Below are positions 61,501-64,000 of a DNA stretch of 64,000 nucleotides, piece after piece. This stretch comes from Arthonia radiata. Taxonomy: Eukaryota; Ascomycota; Arthoniomycetes; Arthoniales; Arthoniaceae. Both the position numbers and the translations under genes were made by a program. Every line of letters starts with the position of its first letter. Within the stretch, counting starts at the first letter, position 1. The notes below the pieces were generated by a model, which saw only the letters and a program-made list of their open reading frames with translations, did no database searches and was not told the origin of the DNA. Where the stretch lies: positions 1,625,241 to 1,689,240 of the forward strand of contig PSQN01000005.1 of the NCBI GenBank assembly GCA_002989075.1, in the 5' to 3' direction.

Positions 61501-64000
61501 CAAGAGGAGATGGCCGCCAAGAAGAAACGTGACGCGGAGGCGATTGCACGCGCGAAGTCGAAGATGGGTGGCTCAGGGCTGTCAGGGATTGGTGTCGCCG
61601 CGAAAGATCATGGAGCACCAAAAGGTCAAGGAGTCATGGTCTCGGACGAGGAGTCTGAAGAGGATGAATCGATGGATGAGGCCGATAAATTGCTCTTTGG
61701 TGGCAGCACTAAAAACAAGCTATCAGCTGATGACAAGAAGAAGCAAGACGCTGACAAGGCGAAGAAGAGGCTGCAGCAGCCGCTGGGGCCCGTCAAGAAG
61801 CAGAGGCTCGTCAGATCCGCCCGAGATATGCGAGCGCGTCTAGCGCCAGATCTATCGCCACTGCATAAGCATATTCTTGGGTGGAATCCCAACCATAGCG
61901 GCGCTTTCCCACCAGGCGCATCGCAGAATGACTATGCGGTGGTCCTGAGCACCTTTCGGGATCCCATGGACTACCAGAACACTTTCCAGCCACTGCTCTT
62001 ACTCGAAGCCTGGAATGGCTTCTTGAAAGCCAAGGAAGAGAACCAGTCCCGTCCCGTGGAGATGAAAGTTCTTACCCGTTCGAGTGTTGATGCTTTCTCA
62101 GAGGTCAGCGTGTCAATGGATCAAAAGGACTTCACCAAGGATATTGTGGACGGTGACATTGTATTGATCGCCAAGAGCGCAGCTGCTTTGAATGACGACC
62201 GAGAACCAAAGTGCCTTTCACGCGTCATGAAGACCATCCGGAAGAAGACCCATATTGAGTTCCTCTATCGCGTCTTGCCTGGAGGCTCAATGGGCTCGAT
62301 ATTCAGCCCTGGAGTCATATTATTTTTTCTCAAAATCATGCCGATCGTCCCGCTGGAGCGAGAATACGGAGCGTTACTTGGCCTGCAGTATTACGACCTT
62401 TGTGAAGAGATCGCCCACGCCCGGCCTTCGCCTCTGCTGCCGTATCGGGATGAGACTCTGGACCCACTCATGAAGAATTATGTCGTCAACAAAGCTCAAG
62501 CCAAGGCGATCAAGTCTGCGGTCGACAACGATGCATTCACGCTCGTACAGGGCCCGCCTGGATCAGGAAAGACAAAGACGATTGTCGCGATTGTGGGTGC
62601 ACTGCTAACTTCAACAATGCAGCGCGGAGGCGTGCACATCAGCCAGCCGGTCACAAATGGAATGCACCCGCAGGCCCGGGCACCGACCAAGAAGCTGCTG
62701 ATCTGCGCGCCTAGCAATGCCGCTGTCGATGAACTCGTGATGCGTTTCAAAGAAGGCGTCAGACTTACTGACGGTAGCAATCGTCCTCTGTCCGTCGTCC
62801 GACTTGGTCGTAGTGACGCGATTAATGCTAATGTGCAGGATGTGACTCTTGACGAGCTCATTGACAAGCGGCTGAACATTGTCTCCGAAGGGCAGGCTCG
62901 CGAGGAGACGACGAGGCTCATGCGAGAACACCAGACCGTCTCTGCAAAGCTGCGCGAGGCGCGTGATGTACAGGAGAAGGAAGACACATCAGAGACGCGC
63001 AGGGACGTTGAGGAGCTCAGGAAAGCCAAGGCGGTGCTAGGTCAGAAGGTGGATACTGCAAAGGACAACGAAGGTAACGCTTCGCGTCAAGCTGAGCAAA
63101 ATCGCCGCAAGGTGCAACAAGAGATTATCGAAGAAGCGCATGTCATCTGCGCAACGCTCAGCGGATCGGGCCACGACATGTTCCAAAACTTGAACGTGGA
63201 ATTCGAGACGGTAGTCATTGACGAGGCGGCGCAGTGTGTGGAGCTGAGCGCTCTGATTCCGCTCAAGTATGGCTGCGCAAAGTGTATCTTGGTGGGCGAT
63301 CCTCAGCAGCTTCCTCCAACCGTGTTCTCGAAGGAGGCGGCGAACTTCAAATACGAGCAGTCACTGTTCGTGCGCATGCAGTCCAATCACCCGCAGAATG
63401 TGCATCTGCTTGATACGCAATATCGTATGCACCCGGACATTAGCGCATTTCCAAGCTCAGCCTTCTACGAGGGCCGGCTCAAAGACGGTCCAGATATGGC
63501 GAAGCTGCGAACACGCCCGTGGCATGAAGCTGAGCTTACCGGACCGTTCCGATTCTTTGACGTTCAGGGGCAACATCAGTCGGCACCGACTGGGCATTCG
63601 TTGGTCAACAGAGCTGAAATTCGTGTGGCTATTGAGCTCTACCGTCGGCTTCTTACAGACTTCAAAGTTGACTTCGTGCGCAAAGTTGGTATCATCACAC
63701 CATACAAGTCTCAATTACGGGAACTCAAGACTCGATTCAGCCAGGAATTTGGAGGCCATATCACACAAGATGTCGAGTTCAACACGACCGATGCCTTTCA
63801 GGGACGCGAGAGCGAGATCATCATCTTTTCGTGCGTGCGAGCTAGTCCGGCTGGGGGCATTGGTTTTTTGCAAGATATTCGACGTATGAACGTCGGTCTA
63901 ACCAGAGCGAAATCATCCCTTTGGGTGCTTGGTAACTCCCAGAGCCTGATGAAAGGACGATACTGGAAGCAGCTAGTAGACCATGCGAAGAACTCGGGAC
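58555..64000 (+). CDS. SEN1: Sen1-type superfamily 1B RNA/DNA helicase, C-terminus outside window
   Basis: A short first exon (58555-58577) is joined over a 63-bp intron (branch CTGAC, acceptor TTTGCAG) to a frame that stays open from 58641 to the window end; 1794 residues are visible. Sen1 unwinds RNA:DNA hybrids, ends noncoding RNA polymerase II transcripts and resolves R-loops in the nucleus. The long N-terminal helical domain (about 1-900) starts MDLVRTIESIKQLPPELHWFC, as in fungal Sen1. An acidic linker (about 1015-1040) precedes the helicase core. Core motifs: Q-type VNKAQAKAI, Walker A GPPGSGKT (1312-1319), SNAAVDELV, DEAAQ (from D1535), GDPQQLPP, QYRMHP (from Q1601), TTDAFQGRE (Q1728) and VGLTRAKSSLWVLG. 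A 45-bp, in-frame, intron-like segment at 58970-59014 may or may not be spliced. The gene continues beyond 64000. Confidence 0.95.

Overview
The window comes from a filamentous ascomycete (Pezizomycotina). The evidence is short spliceosomal introns (50-70 bp, GT..AG, with CTAAC/CTGAC-like branch sites), typical fungal housekeeping genes, and an AT-rich block of retrotransposon copies altered almost only by C-to-T/G-to-A transitions, as repeat-induced point mutation (RIP) produces. A dothideomycete is a reasonable guess, but no species-level marker is visible.

The left part (1 to about 23,960) is an AT-rich graveyard of nested LTR retrotransposon fossils. A chromoviral Gypsy element (1251-8593) with two 472-bp LTRs and a 5-bp target duplication sits inside a Copia element (1-1250 plus 8594-10722). 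That Copia element itself sits inside an older copy of the same Gypsy family (10723-13084). A second Gypsy family on the minus strand (about 13.1-18.8 kb), a third minus-strand copy of the first family (about 19.1-22.0 kb), a GC-rich perfect palindrome at 22.07 kb and a second Copia relic (about 22.3-23.96 kb) follow. All are heavily broken.

At about 24 kb the composition shifts sharply to ordinary GC. The stretch 24-36 kb is gene-poor; its only recognisable gene is a four-exon GT90 (CAP10-like) glycosyltransferase on the minus strand (27835-29512).

From 36.2 kb the window is conventional and gene-rich: a NIPA-type Mg2+ transporter (minus, with a His-rich loop); V-ATPase subunit E (plus, divergent from NIPA); a large Nse6/SLF2-like candidate with an N-terminal PIP-box-like motif (minus); the mitochondrial tRNA-modification GTPase MSS1/MnmE (plus, 195 bp divergent from the previous gene); the 60S biogenesis factor MAK16 (plus); a Dnf-type P4 lipid flippase (plus); and the RNA/DNA helicase SEN1 (plus, running off the right edge).

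Between MSS1 and MAK16 lies about 5 kb without a recognised gene. It holds a degenerate 26-bp tandem repeat (46061-46242) and, most interesting, a minus-strand unit at about 47.0-48.0 kb. This unit has a TATA box, a pyrimidine-rich leader and three copies of a sequence coding for Gly-Arg-Asp-Gly-Tyr-Asn that differ only at synonymous positions. One copy forms a seven-residue ORF, one starts and one ends a 65-residue ORF. It is the best candidate here for something undescribed.
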